Shown: positions 7,524-20,118, counted from the first letter of the stretch. The stretch: 64,000 bases of DNA from Clostridium bornimense (GCF_000577895.1 NZ_HG917868.1:2480001-2544000); one strand, 5' to 3'. Translations and numbers: made by a program. Notes: a model not told the origin generated them from the sequence alone.

Positions 7524-8005
7524 CAGTGCACAGTAAATGTGAAAATTACTTTTAAGAAGAATTTCATTGCAGTGTTACAAAAGAATAGTTAAATTACTTT
7601 TATCTCTGGATACTAAATTTCTAATACTTTAATTTCTCATATTAGAATCTATTAAGTTTAAGTGTTGCTATATATTCAATTATTCACCCCTTACATATCC
7701 CCCCTTAAACTATCATTTTTAAAATTTATTTCTTAAACCTGCATCCTATTTCACCAACACTTAAGTAGAATAGCTTCTTATCTCCAATTAAACATATGAT
7801 AGTGAATAGTTTTCAGTGTGCAGTACATAGCAGGGCAAGTCCTTTCATTTATAGATACTAAATTTCTAATACTTACAATATTAGGACCTATCAAGGTTAA
7901 GTATCGATTCTTCCCAGCCGTAAATTGTAAATTCCAAAAAACTGTCCGCAGCGCTCTAATATTTTCCGCTCAGGTAAAATTAACCTTAATTGCGAATTGT
8001 GAATT
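7524..8005. repeat. Dispersed structured repeat, copy B (composite, degenerate)
   Basis: It begins with CAGTGCACAGTAAATGTG plus a hairpin like that of the 34.4 kb mini-copy, which is the 3' end of the element in reverse. It contains a TTAAGTGTTG / CAACACTTAA pair and ends in forward orientation with GTCCGCAGCGC, TTTTCC-GCTCA-GGTAAAA and AATTGTGAATT. A roughly 20-bp internal piece (GATACTAAATTTCTAATAC) occurs twice. It looks like two inverted or nested copies that have decayed. It fills most of the 613-bp gap between spoIIQ-like and spoIID; no gene is seen. Confidence 0.65.
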
Positions 8006-8006
8006 G

Positions 8007-8042
8007 CAAAAAAAGAAACTACAAAGTGTTTCCACCTTGTAG
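8007..8042 (-). terminator. Terminator of spoIID
   Basis: Minus strand CTACAAGGTG-GAAA-CACTTTGTAG followed by TTTCTTTTTTT. Confidence 0.85.
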
Positions 8043-8048
8043 CTTGTC

Positions 8049-9083
8049 TTATTTATATATATTAAATATTTCTACTCCTGTGTAATAATGCTTTAATATA
8101 TCAACATATCCACTTCCAGCTTTCGCCATAGCTCTAGCTCCCCATTGACTCATTCCAACGTTATGTCCATATCCTTTTGTATTAAATACTATTGTATTAT
8201 CTTTAAATTCAATTTGAAAATTTGTAGAGTTTAACTTTAATAACTTTCTAACTTCGACACCTGTTAAAGTTTGATTTCCAACTTTAATTTTACTTACTCC
8301 ATCAGCAGAATCTCTTTCCAAAATTTCTATCTGAGATCTTAATGATTCTGTACTATTGAGACAATTGCTATAGTTAGCATTTATTGCATCTATAACCTCA
8401 TCATTACTCTTTTCTGTGCTATATGTATATTTAGGTGAATCTTCTTCTCCTGGCGAATCAACACTAGTTAAATAAGGTTCCTGATGATTAAATACACTTA
8501 CTGCATCTTCTGTTTTTCCCCATGAAGTAGAGAAAAAGTAAGGACTAAGTACCAATTGATCATTGTAAGTTAACACTTCTCCTTTTGTTGAACTAACCGC
8601 CTCTGTTATTTTACTCCAATATCCTTCCTGCTTATTTTCTGGCCATCCCGCAAACCTTTGATCCTTAGAATAGTATACTTGATTTGCTACAGTATCTATA
8701 AGATTTGCATTCTTTTCTTTAGAATAGCTTGTACCGCCAAACTCCTCTACATGTGCTAAAGCATATGTCCTAGCGGCAACTGCTTGCGCCTTAATTGCTT
8801 CTTCTGGAAACTCTGCTGGCATTTCTGCCGATACTACTCCTAACACATAATCTTCAAGTTTCATCTCTTCTACGGAGTTTGTAGCGTTTCTTAATAATCG
8901 TATTTTTATTTCTCCATCAACCTTTTTAATCTTATGTTCATCTATAATCGCTTTAGTATCTACATCACTAACAGCAGCTACCTTTTTATTTTCTTTCATT
9001 TGGTTAACAGATGTAGCTATTATTAATGATGACATTGCTATAAGCCCTATAATAATAGAAATCATATATACTATTCTTTTCAT
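8049..9083 (-). CDS. spoIID: Stage II sporulation protein D (lytic transglycosylase)
   Basis: A 344-residue protein with one N-terminal membrane anchor (residues 5-25). It has the SpoIID signature LEDYVLGVVSAEMPAEFPEEAIKAQAVAARTYAL in its middle and GYGHNVGMSQWGARAMAKAG near the C-terminus. SpoIID cleaves glycan strands during engulfment of the forespore, together with SpoIIP and SpoIIM. The glutamate in SAEMP is the expected catalytic residue. It lies between murA and spoIIQ-like, a standard clostridial order, and has its own terminator. Confidence 0.97.
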   Translation of the reverse strand: MKRIVYMISIIIGLIAMSSLIIATSVNQMKENKKVAAVSDVDTKAIIDEHKIKKVDGEIKIRLLRNATNSVEEMKLEDYVLGVVSAEMPAEFPEEAIKAQAVAARTYALAHVEEFGGTSYSKEKNANLIDTVANQVYYSKDQRFAGWPENKQEGYWSKITEAVSSTKGEVLTYNDQLVLSPYFFSTSWGKTEDAVSVFNHQEPYLTSVDSPGEEDSPKYTYSTEKSNDEVIDAINANYSNCLNSTESLRSQIEILERDSADGVSKIKVGNQTLTGVEVRKLLKLNSTNFQIEFKDNTIVFNTKGYGHNVGMSQWGARAMAKAGSGYVDILKHYYTGVEIFNIYK

Positions 9084-9159
9084 TATTTCTTCCTCTCTGT
9101 CACCCTATAATTTCATCTTATTATAAGTTTATGATTAGATAAAAATAATATGATAAAAA

Positions 9160-9206
9160 AGAAATAAGAGATTGGTAAAAAATATTTTAACGCAATCTCT
9201 TATCAT
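9160..9206 (-). terminator. Terminator of murA
   Basis: ATAAGAGATTG and CAATCTCTTAT (9164-9174 and 9193-9203), followed on the minus strand by TTTCTTTTTT. Confidence 0.85.
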
Positions 9207-9251
9207 TAGTAGTTTTGCAAATTTTAATTACTTAATATTATAAAAGTAATT

Positions 9252-10514
9252 TTAAACTTCTCTCCTATAAACTTTTGCTCCTAAATTTCTGAATTTCTCT
9301 TCTATATTTACATATCCTCTATCTATATGATATATGTCATCTACTATAGTCTCTCCTTTTGCTACTAATCCAGCAATAATAAGAGCTGCTCCTGCTCGTA
9401 AATCTGTTGCTTTTACCTCACATCCTGATAACTCTTCTACACCTTCTATAATTGCACTTCTTCCTTCAATTTTTATTTTACAGCCCATTCTATTAAGCTC
9501 ACTAACATGCATAAACCTATTTTCAAATATTGTTTCTGTAATTACTGAAGTACCTTTAACTGTTGCTAATAATGCCATAATTTGCGATTGCATATCTGTA
9601 GGAAATCCTGGATGCGGCAATGTCTTTATGTCTACTGGTTTTAACTGAACATTTCCGTTAACTTCAATAACATTATCTTCTATCGATGTTATTTCTACAC
9701 CCATTTCTCTTAGTTTTGCCACTAGAGGTTTCATATAATATTCTCTAGCATTTTCTAAAGTTATCTTACTTTTTGTTATTGCTGCAGCTATCATAAATGT
9801 TCCTGCTTCTATTCTATCAAATATAGGTATATACTCCACACCTTTTAACCTGTCGACACCCTCAATAATTATTGTATCAGTTCCTGCGCCATAAATCTTA
9901 GCTCCCATTTTATTCAAAAAGTTTGCTAAGTCTTCTATTTCTGGCTCTTCTGCTGCATTTTCTAAAACTGTTACACCCTTAGCTGTAGTTGATGCCATCA
10001 TTATATTTTCTGTAGCTCCTACAGATGGAAAATCTAAATATATTTTATTTCCTTTTAACTTGTTGCATCTAACTTCAACTACACCACCTTCTGTTGATAT
10101 TTCTGCCCCTAAAGCTTTTAATCCTTTTAAATGTAAATCTATTGGTCTAGTTCCAATATTACAACCTCCCGGTAATGATATTTTGAACTTCCCAAATCTT
10201 GCAAGCATTGGCCCCATTACAAGGAATGATGCTCTCATTCTTCTTACTAACTCCCCTGAAGGTTCTATCTCTTGGACCTTTGAACTATCTATAGATATTT
10301 CACCTTTTATCTTATTTATACTAATATTGCAACCTAAAGATTTTAATAATTCACATATCACTTGTACATCATTAAGCATTGGTGCATTTTTTATTATGAT
10401 AGTATCAGATGTTAAAATACTTGACGCTATAATTGGCAACACTGAATTCTTAGCAGAATCTATGCGTACTTTTCCTTTAAGTTTGTTTCCACCACTTACA
10501 AATATTTTTTCCAT
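9252..10514 (-). CDS. murA: UDP-N-acetylglucosamine 1-carboxyvinyltransferase
   Basis: A 420-residue enolpyruvyl transferase for the first committed step of peptidoglycan synthesis. Lys22 in SAKNSVLP and the active-site Cys118 in LPGGCNIGTRP are present; Cys118 is the residue blocked by fosfomycin. Length is normal. GGAGG precedes the ATG. It is followed by spoIID and preceded by ywmB only 22 bp upstream. Clostridia often have two murA genes, and this neighbourhood is typical of one of them, perhaps favouring use in sporulation; that part is inference. Confidence 0.96.
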   Translation of the reverse strand: MEKIFVSGGNKLKGKVRIDSAKNSVLPIIASSILTSDTIIIKNAPMLNDVQVICELLKSLGCNISINKIKGEISIDSSKVQEIEPSGELVRRMRASFLVMGPMLARFGKFKISLPGGCNIGTRPIDLHLKGLKALGAEISTEGGVVEVRCNKLKGNKIYLDFPSVGATENIMMASTTAKGVTVLENAAEEPEIEDLANFLNKMGAKIYGAGTDTIIIEGVDRLKGVEYIPIFDRIEAGTFMIAAAITKSKITLENAREYYMKPLVAKLREMGVEITSIEDNVIEVNGNVQLKPVDIKTLPHPGFPTDMQSQIMALLATVKGTSVITETIFENRFMHVSELNRMGCKIKIEGRSAIIEGVEELSGCEVKATDLRAGAALIIAGLVAKGETIVDDIYHIDRGYVNIEEKFRNLGAKVYRREV

Positions 10515-10536
10515 TTTGATCCTCCAAATAGTATTC

Positions 10537-11208
10537 TTAGTATGTTATTGGTATTATTGGTGTTGAAATTATTATGTAGTCATCATTTGGATAGGACACA
10601 AAAGCTACTGATAAATCAATCAATGATATTCCATCATTTACAGGAGTAAATAAATGTGAATTCATCGTTATCAATGTACTATTATTAATATCACTTTCTT
10701 TTACATTGGAAAATTCTTGTTTTTCTATTTGTTTCTTTATATTATTTTTTTCTTCATTTATATTCTTTTCATTACAATCATAAATTATATATTCATTTAT
10801 AGATAAAACGCTATAATTTCCGTCTAAATATCTTAGTAATTTATCTTTCATTAACCTTAAATTTACGTTTTTTCTTCCTGAAAACATTATATTTATTTCT
10901 TTTCCATTTTTAATATAGTACCCATTTCCTAACTTCCCTTTTATTTCTCCTTTTATGACACAATTGTCACCATTTTCTTCTTCATAAGTATCCTCTTTAC
11001 ACTTTGCCCATTTGCATATATCTCCTATAATATTTTTTTCATTAATTAATGTTATTTGAATTTTAATCCCTTTTTCTTTTATATAGGTTTTATCTAAATC
11101 AAAAACTTCTTCTATAGGATCTATATCTTGTCCATAATAAAGTAAGCCCTCATTATATCCCTGTAAAATTAAGAGAACAAAAACAATACTTATAGCTAGT
11201 CTCTTCAT
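10537..11208 (-). CDS. YwmB-like exported protein (DUF1779)
   Basis: About 223 residues with an N-terminal hydrophobic segment (LAISIVFVLLILQGYN) that is a signal peptide or anchor. The C-terminus AFVSYPNDDYIIISTPIIPITY fits the YwmB/DUF1779 pattern. The position between the atp operon and murA-spoIID is where ywmB homologues are found. The middle is rich in Lys, Glu and Asn and poorly conserved. The start is the ATG at 11208 after GAGGTG; the in-frame GTG at 11217 is part of that ribosome site. Function is unknown. Confidence 0.75.
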   Translation of the reverse strand: MKRLAISIVFVLLILQGYNEGLLYYGQDIDPIEEVFDLDKTYIKEKGIKIQITLINEKNIIGDICKWAKCKEDTYEEENGDNCVIKGEIKGKLGNGYYIKNGKEINIMFSGRKNVNLRLMKDKLLRYLDGNYSVLSINEYIIYDCNEKNINEEKNNIKKQIEKQEFSNVKESDINNSTLITMNSHLFTPVNDGISLIDLSVAFVSYPNDDYIIISTPIIPITY

Positions 11209-11309
11209 ATATATCACCTCAACTAAAGTATTGCCATATTTTTACTTAATATTCATTTTATATTTTATTATATAGACAATAAGATAGTTTGGTGAGAAGA
11301 ATTTTTTAT

Positions 11310-11509
11310 CAGTGCACAGTGATGGAGGAAATTCCTGCGGAATTTCTTAAATTATAAGTGTTTAAATTTAAGTTTCAGCTATAGAGTATGTCAGTTTTTT
11401 GAGTTATATGAAAATGATAACTTTCATTACCTCCCCACAAACTTACTCGCCGTCCGCAGGACTATAATAATTTCCCCTTTAAGGGAAAATTCACATTTAC
11501 TGTGCACTG
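11310..11509 (+). repeat. Dispersed structured repeat, copy C (short, 200 bp)
   Basis: The ends are inverted: CAGTGCACAGT on the left and ACTGTGCACTG on the right. It keeps H1 GAAATTCC-TGC-GGAATTTC (11328-11346), an H2-like hairpin with one mismatch, GTCCGCAGGAC and a final TTTCCC/GGGAAA hairpin. It lacks the distal AACACTTA arm, so it is an internal deletion form. It lies between ywmB and atpC and fills most of that gap. Confidence 0.8.
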
Positions 11510-11514
11510 TATGT

Positions 11515-11557
11515 AAAAAGAACCAAACATAACTATATAATTTATGTTTGGTTCCTT
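11515..11557 (-). terminator. Terminator of the atp operon
   Basis: AACCAAACATAA (11521-11532) and TTATGTTTGGTT (11542-11553), followed on the minus strand by CTTTTT. Confidence 0.88.
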
Positions 11558-11562
11558 ATATA

Positions 11563-11967
11563 TTAGTATTTATCAATTAAACTTAATCTTCCCATAGCTC
11601 TTGCCATCGCCATTTTTGCTCTAGCTACATTAACTTTATCGCTATGTTCTTTTAATCGATTTTTACTTCTTTCTAGAGCCTCTTCTGCTCTCTTCTTATC
11701 TATCTCTTCCTTAGATTCGCAAGCATCTACCATTAGTACTGCTTTATTATCTCTAAATTTAAACACACCACTAGATGTAAATAAAACTTTCTTATTTCCA
11801 TCTTCATAATAACTTATTACTGAAGGTACTACTGCTGTTATTATGCTTAATCTGTTTGCTAGTATACCTATTGGACCTTTTTCTGTAGTTACTACTAATT
11901 CGTCAACTTCGCCTTCATAATAGGTATTATCTGGAGTTACAATAGTAAGATGAAATTTCTTATTCAT
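11563..11967 (-). CDS. atpC: F1Fo ATP synthase subunit epsilon
   Basis: 134 residues: an N-terminal beta-sandwich (FHLTIVTPDNTYYEGEVDELVVTTEKGPIGILANR) and a C-terminal two-helix region (EEIDKKRAEEALERSKNRL). It is part of the central stalk and couples rotation to the F1 head; the C-terminal helices can inhibit ATP hydrolysis. It is the last gene of the operon, 15 bp after atpD, and is followed by an intrinsic terminator. Confidence 0.97.
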   Translation of the reverse strand: MNKKFHLTIVTPDNTYYEGEVDELVVTTEKGPIGILANRLSIITAVVPSVISYYEDGNKKVLFTSSGVFKFRDNKAVLMVDACESKEEIDKKRAEEALERSKNRLKEHSDKVNVARAKMAMARAMGRLSLIDKY

Positions 11968-11982
11968 ATTATCACTCCTATA

Positions 11983-14249
<2,267 letters not shown>

Positions 14250-14283
14250 ACTCCACCTCCTTTAGCATACTTTTTAATCAGAT

Positions 14284-15789
14284 TTATGCTAAAAATTCCT
14301 TTTTGTATTCATCTACAGCACTTTCAATTTCTTTCTTTATCTCATCAGTTAGCTTACCGTCCTTTAACTTTTCATATATATCTTTATGATGAGTATCTAT
14401 TGATTCTAATAATCCCTTTTCAAATCTTCTTATATCTTTCACTTCTATATCATTCAATAAACTAGCAACTGCTGTATAGAAAGTTACAACTTGTTTTTCA
14501 ACATCTAATGGCTCATATTGATCTTGCTTTAATACTTCCATTAATCTAGCACCTTTTGCAAGTCTATTTTTAGATTCTTTATCAAGATCTGATCCAAATT
14601 GAGCAAAAGCTGATAATTCTCTATATTGAGCAAGCTCTAATCTCAATGTACCTGTTATAGATTTCATTGCTTTAGTTTGTGCAGCTCCACCAACTCTTGA
14701 TACAGATATACCGGCATTTACAGCTGGTTTTTGTCCTGCATTAAATAATTCTGTCTCTAAGAATATTTGACCATCTGTAATTGATATAACATTGGTTGGA
14801 ATATACGCAGATATATCTCCTGCTAAAGTTTCTATTATTGGTAACGCAGTAATAGAACCTCCTCCTAGTTCATCACTAAGTTTTGCTGATCTTTCAAGAA
14901 GTCTTGAATGAAGATAGAATACATCCCCTGGATAAGCTTCTCTTCCTGGTGGTCTTCTAAGTAATAATGACATTGTTCTATAAGCAACTGCATGCTTAGA
15001 TAAATCATCATATATTATTAATACATCTTTTCCTTGTTCCATGAAATATTCAGCCATAGTTACACCAGAAAATGGAGATAAATATTGCATTGGTGCACTT
15101 TCTGAAGCAGTAGAAGAGACAATTATTGAATAATCCATTGCTCCTTCTTTTGTTAATGTATTAACTATACTAGCTACAGTAGATTGTTTTTGTCCTATAG
15201 CAACATATACACAAATAACATCTTTACCTTTTTGATTTATAATAGTATCTATAGCTAATGCTGTTTTACCAGTTTGTCTGTCTCCAATAATAAGTTCTCT
15301 TTGACCTTTTCCTATTGGAATCATTGAATCTATTGCCTTAATTCCTGTTTGTAATGGTTCATTTACAGATTTTCTATCTATGACTCCATAAGCTTTTCTT
15401 TCTGCTGGTTTATAAGCTGCTGCCTTTATTGGTCCTTTTCCATCAATTGGTTGTCCTAATGGATTTACAACTCTTCCTATAAGTTCTTCTCCAACAGGAA
15501 CTTCAACAACTTTTCCAGTTGATTTTACGATATCGCCTTCTTTAATTCCTTCTTCGTCTCCAAGAAGAACACATCCGACATTGTCTTGTTCAAGGTTTAA
15601 AGCCATTCCATAGACTCCATTTGGAAATTCTAAAAGCTCACCTTCCATACAATCGTCTAAGCCATAAACTCTTGCAATACCATCACCTATTTGAATAATA
15701 GTACCTGAATCTACTGTTTCTATTTTTTTAGAATATTGTTCAATTTCTTTTTTAATTATAGTTGTAATTTCTTCAGGCTTAATATTCAT
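14284..15789 (-). CDS. atpA: F1Fo ATP synthase subunit alpha
   Basis: 501 residues, the non-catalytic nucleotide-binding F1 subunit. Walker A is GDRQTGKT near residue 170, and the segment [16 protein letters not shown] follows. The arginine finger lies in [10 protein letters not shown]. Length is that of the family. It is followed by atpG after 34 bp. Confidence 0.99.
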   Translation of the reverse strand: MNIKPEEITTIIKKEIEQYSKKIETVDSGTIIQIGDGIARVYGLDDCMEGELLEFPNGVYGMALNLEQDNVGCVLLGDEEGIKEGDIVKSTGKVVEVPVGEELIGRVVNPLGQPIDGKGPIKAAAYKPAERKAYGVIDRKSVNEPLQTGIKAIDSMIPIGKGQRELIIGDRQTGKTALAIDTIINQKGKDVICVYVAIGQKQSTVASIVNTLTKEGAMDYSIIVSSTASESAPMQYLSPFSGVTMAEYFMEQGKDVLIIYDDLSKHAVAYRTMSLLLRRPPGREAYPGDVFYLHSRLLERSAKLSDELGGGSITALPIIETLAGDISAYIPTNVISITDGQIFLETELFNAGQKPAVNAGISVSRVGGAAQTKAMKSITGTLRLELAQYRELSAFAQFGSDLDKESKNRLAKGARLMEVLKQDQYEPLDVEKQVVTFYTAVASLLNDIEVKDIRRFEKGLLESIDTHHKDIYEKLKDGKLTDEIKKEIESAVDEYKKEFLA

Positions 15790-15799
15790 GACCTCACCT

Positions 15800-16339
15800 C
15801 TATTCTTCTTTTAATACTAGCTCTCTCATTTCATCAAGCTTGCTTTTAATTGTTCCATCAATGACATCATTTCCTATTCTTACATAAACTCCGCCTATTA
15901 TAGATGGATCTATGACTTCTTTTAAAATTACAGTTTTGTCACATTTTTTTTCTAACTTTTTAATCAATGCAGTTCGTTCTTCTTCAGTTAGAGGAATAAC
16001 TGTCTTAACTTCCGCTAATACCTTATTTTGTCTTTCAAGATGAATTTTCTCCATCTCAATTACTTTTTTCTCTAACTCTACTATTCTATCCTTACTAATT
16101 AAAAGCATTAAAAATGATAGTAACTCTGGGTCTACATGATTTTTAAACAAATTGGAAAATATCTCTTTTTTTCTTGCAATACTTATCTCTGGATGAACTA
16201 TAATCTTTTTTAACTCTTCATTGGAATTAACTATGCTTACTATTTCTTTTAAATCTTGAAGATACTCTTCTACTTTATTATTTTTCTCAGCTAATTCATA
16301 AAGTGCTTTTGCATATCTCCTATCTAAATATTCATACAT
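15800..16339 (-). CDS. atpH: F1Fo ATP synthase subunit delta
   Basis: 179 residues, the OSCP-like subunit joining the peripheral stalk to the top of F1. The N-terminal [15 protein letters not shown] and the C-terminal [28 protein letters not shown] match the family. Two bp separate it from atpF. Confidence 0.96.
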   Translation of the reverse strand: MYEYLDRRYAKALYELAEKNNKVEEYLQDLKEIVSIVNSNEELKKIIVHPEISIARKKEIFSNLFKNHVDPELLSFLMLLISKDRIVELEKKVIEMEKIHLERQNKVLAEVKTVIPLTEEERTALIKKLEKKCDKTVILKEVIDPSIIGGVYVRIGNDVIDGTIKSKLDEMRELVLKEE

Positions 16340-16341
16340 AA

Positions 16342-16821
16342 TTAATCTCCTACCTTAATTATAAAATCAGAAATAAGCTTTCTATGTTCTTCTTCATCTA
16401 TAGTTTTTTCTAGAGCCTTAGATGACATAAGTACAGATAACTCAACTGCCTCATTTTTCATCTCATCCTTAAGTTTTGCTTTTTCTCTTTCACTATCTTT
16501 TCTAGCTCTTTGAACTATTTCAGAAGCTTCTTTATGTGCATTATCTATTATGTCTTTTGAAACACTTTCAGCTTTTACTTTATATTTTTCAACTATTTCT
16601 TTACCTTTTTGCTTACTTTGTGCTAAAAGAGCTCTATTTTCCTCTTGAAATTTCTTTCCTTGAGCTTCTTGTTCCTTAGCTCTTTCTATGGTGCTGTTAA
16701 CTTCATCACATCTATCATCAATAACCTTTGTTATTTTCTCAAAGAAAAATTTCTTTAAGATAAAATATAATATAATAAAGTTTATTATTGCAGCAATAAT
16801 ATTTAGTGGATTTATCTCCAT
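16342..16821 (-). CDS. atpF: F1Fo ATP synthase subunit b
   Basis: 159 residues: one N-terminal membrane helix (NIIAAIINFIILYFILKKFFF), then a long charged coiled coil that makes the peripheral stalk. Length and shape are typical. Confidence 0.97.
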   Translation of the reverse strand: MEINPLNIIAAIINFIILYFILKKFFFEKITKVIDDRCDEVNSTIERAKEQEAQGKKFQEENRALLAQSKQKGKEIVEKYKVKAESVSKDIIDNAHKEASEIVQRARKDSEREKAKLKDEMKNEAVELSVLMSSKALEKTIDEEEHRKLISDFIIKVGD

Positions 16822-16861
16822 ATACTAGCCTCCTTTCAGAGCTAATTAATAAACATTTAAA

Positions 16862-17101
16862 TTATAATTTCATAAATACTAATATAATAGCTATAAATAA
16901 AGCATAAATAGCTGTTACTTCTGAGAATGCTATTGAAAGTATCATTGAACTTCTTATTTCTCCAGCAGCTTCTGGTTGTCTTGCTATAGATTCACAAGCC
17001 TTACTACCTATCATACCTATACCAATACCTGCACCTGCAACTCCAAGTGTTGCTACTCCTGCAGCTATCGCGATCATACCTTTTACAAAAAATTCATTCA
17101 T
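16862..17101 (-). CDS. atpE: F1Fo ATP synthase subunit c, proton type
   Basis: 79 residues in two membrane helices joined by the polar loop ARQPEA. Glu61 in SEVTAIY is the ion-carrying carboxylate. The sodium-binding signature of Ilyobacter-type rings (a Gln in the first helix and Ser or Thr just after the Glu) is absent: the equivalents are Ile28 and Val62. I therefore read it as proton-coupled. The ATG at 17101 is 8 nt after GGAGG; an in-frame TTG two codons upstream is too close to that site. Confidence 0.95.
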   Translation of the reverse strand: MNEFFVKGMIAIAAGVATLGVAGAGIGIGMIGSKACESIARQPEAAGEIRSSMILSIAFSEVTAIYALFIAIILVFMKL

Positions 17102-17122
17102 TTTCAATTCCTCCTAAATCAA

Positions 17123-17842
17123 TTAATCTTCATTTACCATTTTAATATTGGCCATTGTTAACATCATAAAAATAAATGTTTGAATTGCACCATCGAACAA
17201 GTCAAAAAAGAAATGTAACGGTATTGGTAGACCTAGCCCTAACACAAAACCAAAGTTACCAAGAAGTGAGTTCCCTAAATTACATACTAAACCGTTATAT
17301 ACTAAGTCTATTATTATAGTTCCTACTAATATATTTCCAAATAATCTCAATGTAAGAGTAAATAAATATATTCCTCTTTCCATCAAATTTAACGGAAACA
17401 TAAATGCCATAGGATGTGCTAATCCCTTAATATATCCCACTATACCATTGCTTTTCATTGAATAAGCATTTACTACAGTAAAACTCACTATCGCTAATCC
17501 TAAAGTAGTACTTAAATCTGAAGTTGGAGGTTTGATTGCAAAAATACCAACTAGATTTAATAAAATAAGATATATTCCGATTGTGCCTATAAACGGTACA
17601 AACTTCCTGTATTCCTTTCCCATGTTACTATCAACTAGATCTCTTATCCATGTAACAAGCATTTCTAAAACTGTTTGCTTCCTATCTGGCCTACTTTTTA
17701 AATTTCTTGTTAAAATAATAGCAACAATTATTATTAATGCCATAATGGCCCACTGTACTATTATCGAATGTAGCCCTTGATCAGTTAGTTTTAATTTAAA
17801 ACCTAAAAAATCAAAAGTATACAAGACTTTTGCTTCTTTCAC
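17123..17842 (-). CDS. atpB: F1Fo ATP synthase subunit a
   Basis: 239 residues with five or six membrane helices. The essential arginine is in LTLRLFGNILVGTII. The subunit forms the ion channel facing the c-ring. The start is GTG with AGGAGAG upstream. It follows atpI after 4 bp. Confidence 0.97.
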   Translation of the reverse strand: MKEAKVLYTFDFLGFKLKLTDQGLHSIIVQWAIMALIIIVAIILTRNLKSRPDRKQTVLEMLVTWIRDLVDSNMGKEYRKFVPFIGTIGIYLILLNLVGIFAIKPPTSDLSTTLGLAIVSFTVVNAYSMKSNGIVGYIKGLAHPMAFMFPLNLMERGIYLFTLTLRLFGNILVGTIIIDLVYNGLVCNLGNSLLGNFGFVLGLGLPIPLHFFFDLFDGAIQTFIFMMLTMANIKMVNED

Positions 17843-17846
17843 AGCC

Positions 17847-18191
17847 TCACTCTCCTTTATTAAGTTTTATTTGATTGACTAAAATTAAAGGTACTATTGC
17901 AATAGTATAACCAATTAAAAATGTTATACATGCATATGGATTCTTCAAAACTAAAATTATCCCTGTTATACCTGTCATCATTAGTCTTACAATAAATCCA
18001 AATACTATTCTAAAGTTATTAGTTGATTTATAAGAAATATAATAATTCATAGTAAAATTAATACTAGAAATTAAAATTCCTAAAACTCCGGATAGTGTGT
18101 AGGACTGATAATCACTAGGAATAAAAAAAGTTGTTACCAAATATATGCTAGCTAATAATAATGTATTAATTGTTAGTGTTTTTTTTAACAT
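17847..18191 (-). CDS. atpI: AtpI-like ATP synthase assembly protein
   Basis: About 114 residues with four predicted membrane helices, first gene of the atp operon. AtpI-type proteins assist c-ring assembly in some bacteria. The ATG at 18191 (MLKKTLTI) is preceded by AAGGAG at 8 nt; the in-frame TTG at 18209 has no ribosome site. Confidence 0.85.
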   Translation of the reverse strand: MLKKTLTINTLLLASIYLVTTFFIPSDYQSYTLSGVLGILISSINFTMNYYISYKSTNNFRIVFGFIVRLMMTGITGIILVLKNPYACITFLIGYTIAIVPLILVNQIKLNKGE

Positions 18192-18221
18192 ACTTTTTTC
18201 TCCTTGCAACTTCTGTAACTA

Positions 18222-18227
18222 ATTATA
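18222..18227 (-). promoter_or_regulatory. Candidate -10 box of the atp operon
   Basis: TATAAT on the minus strand about 30 nt before atpI. The -35 region at 17 nt is TTTATT, a weak match. The rest of the 644-bp gap up to 18835 is AT-rich. It contains an inverted repeat at 18560-18573 and the thlA terminator, and no gene that I can support. Confidence 0.45.
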
Positions 18228-18559
18228 GTACCGATAAATTTAAGAATAAAACCTCATTTTTCCTCTTATACACTAAAATTCTTCCATTTTATTAATTTAC
18301 AACTCTATATTTCATTAATTAATGACTATTCTTCTATATCCTCCTATTTCCTTCCTCTTAATTTACCATTATTCATTTGATAGATTTTACTAAATTTTCT
18401 GAATTTTATTTGTTATACTTTTAACCAGACTATAAGTTTTTATTTACTTTTTATACTGTAAATAAATGTATATTTTTATTTGAGTAAACGTTATTTTCCA
18501 TAATTTCTTACATCTTAATAAACATAAAATATATTGTTAATAATTTGAAAACTTATAGT

Positions 18560-18573
18560 ACTGACTGGTCAGT
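18560..18573. promoter_or_regulatory. Operator-like inverted repeat
   Basis: ACTGAC-TG-GTCAGT in an AT-only background between thlA and atpI. The shape resembles operators of TetR-family repressors, but no such regulator is in the window. Confidence 0.35.
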
Positions 18574-18773
18574 TTTATTTTTTTGCAATTCTAACTATTA
18601 TTTGATTCAAAAAATTTTTTATATTTCTTCATATTTTATTTTTCTTATATATATAACATAAAGATAGATATTTACCACTTTGAATAAACTCTATTATCTT
18701 TTCATTATATTAAGGTTTCTTTTATTCATATTTTATATTATTCTACTAAATTCACTACATTATTAGTGTATAT

Positions 18774-18814
18774 AAAAATGTTGCAAAATAATCTTTGTTA
18801 TCTTGCAACATTCT
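18774..18814 (-). terminator. Terminator of thlA
   Basis: Minus strand AATGTTGCAA and TTGCAACATT, followed by TTTAT. Confidence 0.8.
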
Positions 18815-18835
18815 CTATTTATATTCCAATATGTT

Positions 18836-20017
18836 TTATAATCTTTCTACTATTACTGATGTACCCATTCCACCACCGATACAAAGAGTTGCTAATCCTC
18901 TCTTTGAATCTCTTTTCTTCATTTCATGAAGAAGAGTTACTAAAATTCTTGCTCCTGATGCTCCTACTGGATGTCCAAGTGCAATAGCTCCACCATTTAC
19001 ATTTACTATATCCATATTAAATTCTAAATCTTTAGCAACTGCTAAACTTTGAGCTGCAAAAGCTTCGTTAGCTTCTATAAGATCCATATCACCTATAGTT
19101 AATCCAGCTCTTTCAAGAGCAACTTTAGTTGCTGCAAATGGTCCATATCCCATTATCTTAGGATCTACCCCTTTTGATCCCCATGAAGTGATCTTTGCTA
19201 ATGGTTTAATTCCTAATGCTTCAGCTTTTTCTGCACTCATAACAACTAATGCTGCTGCTCCATCATTGATACCTGAAGCATTTCCTGCAGTAACTGTTCC
19301 ATCTTTCTTGAATGATGGTCTTAATTTTGCTAATTTATCAATAGTAGTACCGAATCTTGGGAACTCGTCTTGTTTAAATACAATCGGGTCTCCTTTTCTT
19401 TGAGGAATAGTTATTGGCACTATTTCATCTTCAAATTTACCTTCTTTAATTGCCTTTTCTGCTTTCATTTGAGAATTTACAGCAAACTCATCTTGCATTT
19501 CTCTTGTTAATCCCCATTGTTCTGCAATATTTTCTGCTGTTATACCCATATGATATTGATTGAAGGCATCCCACAATGCATCATTAATCATAGAATCCTT
19601 CATAGTTGCATCGCCCATTCTTGCACCCCATCTAGCATTAGGTACTACATATGGAGCTGCAGACATGTTTTCCATACCTCCAGCAACGACTGCATCAGCT
19701 TCACCTGATTGAATCATTTGATATGCTAAAGATACTGCTCTAAGTCCAGATCCACAAACTTTATTTATTGTCATAGCTGACACTTCTATTGGAAGTCCTG
19801 CTTTAACTGCTGCTTGTCTTGCTGGGTTTTGACCAAGTCCTGCAGTAATAACATTACCCATTATAACTTCATCTATAACTTCTCCACTGATATTTGCTCT
19901 ATTTAAAGCTTCTTTGATTACAGCTGCTCCAAGATCAACAGCTGGTACGTCTTTTAAAGTACCACCAAAACTACCTATGGCAGTTCTTACAGCACTACAT
20001 ATAACGACATCCCTCAT
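18836..20017 (-). CDS. thlA: Acetyl-CoA acetyltransferase (thiolase)
   Basis: 393 residues of the biosynthetic thiolase family, joining two acetyl-CoA to acetoacetyl-CoA, the entry to butyrate and butanol formation in clostridia. The acyl-carrying Cys88 is in [11 protein letters not shown], the active-site His is in [15 protein letters not shown], and the second Cys is in TLCIGGGMG. Length is normal. It is a single gene with its own terminator. Confidence 0.97.
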   Translation of the reverse strand: MRDVVICSAVRTAIGSFGGTLKDVPAVDLGAAVIKEALNRANISGEVIDEVIMGNVITAGLGQNPARQAAVKAGLPIEVSAMTINKVCGSGLRAVSLAYQMIQSGEADAVVAGGMENMSAAPYVVPNARWGARMGDATMKDSMINDALWDAFNQYHMGITAENIAEQWGLTREMQDEFAVNSQMKAEKAIKEGKFEDEIVPITIPQRKGDPIVFKQDEFPRFGTTIDKLAKLRPSFKKDGTVTAGNASGINDGAAALVVMSAEKAEALGIKPLAKITSWGSKGVDPKIMGYGPFAATKVALERAGLTIGDMDLIEANEAFAAQSLAVAKDLEFNMDIVNVNGGAIALGHPVGASGARILVTLLHEMKKRDSKRGLATLCIGGGMGTSVIVERL

Positions 20018-20118
20018 TTTAATACCTCCCTAATAATTTACCGTAAAATGTTTCCATAATAATTATATCTTTTTTTACATTTATTATCAAGGAATTCGTT
20101 AAAAATTACACAATGTTA

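Noticed and set aside
7818-8042. 74-residue + strand ORF
   Set aside because: It is made of repeat copy B and the spoIID terminator, with no ribosome site or family likeness.
10060-10566. 168-residue + strand ORF opposite murA
   Set aside because: Antisense shadow of a well-conserved gene; no ribosome site, and its composition mirrors the murA codons.
16862-17101. Sodium-dependent ATP synthase
   Set aside because: The c subunit lacks the helix-1 Gln and the Ser/Thr after the essential Glu that mark sodium rings.
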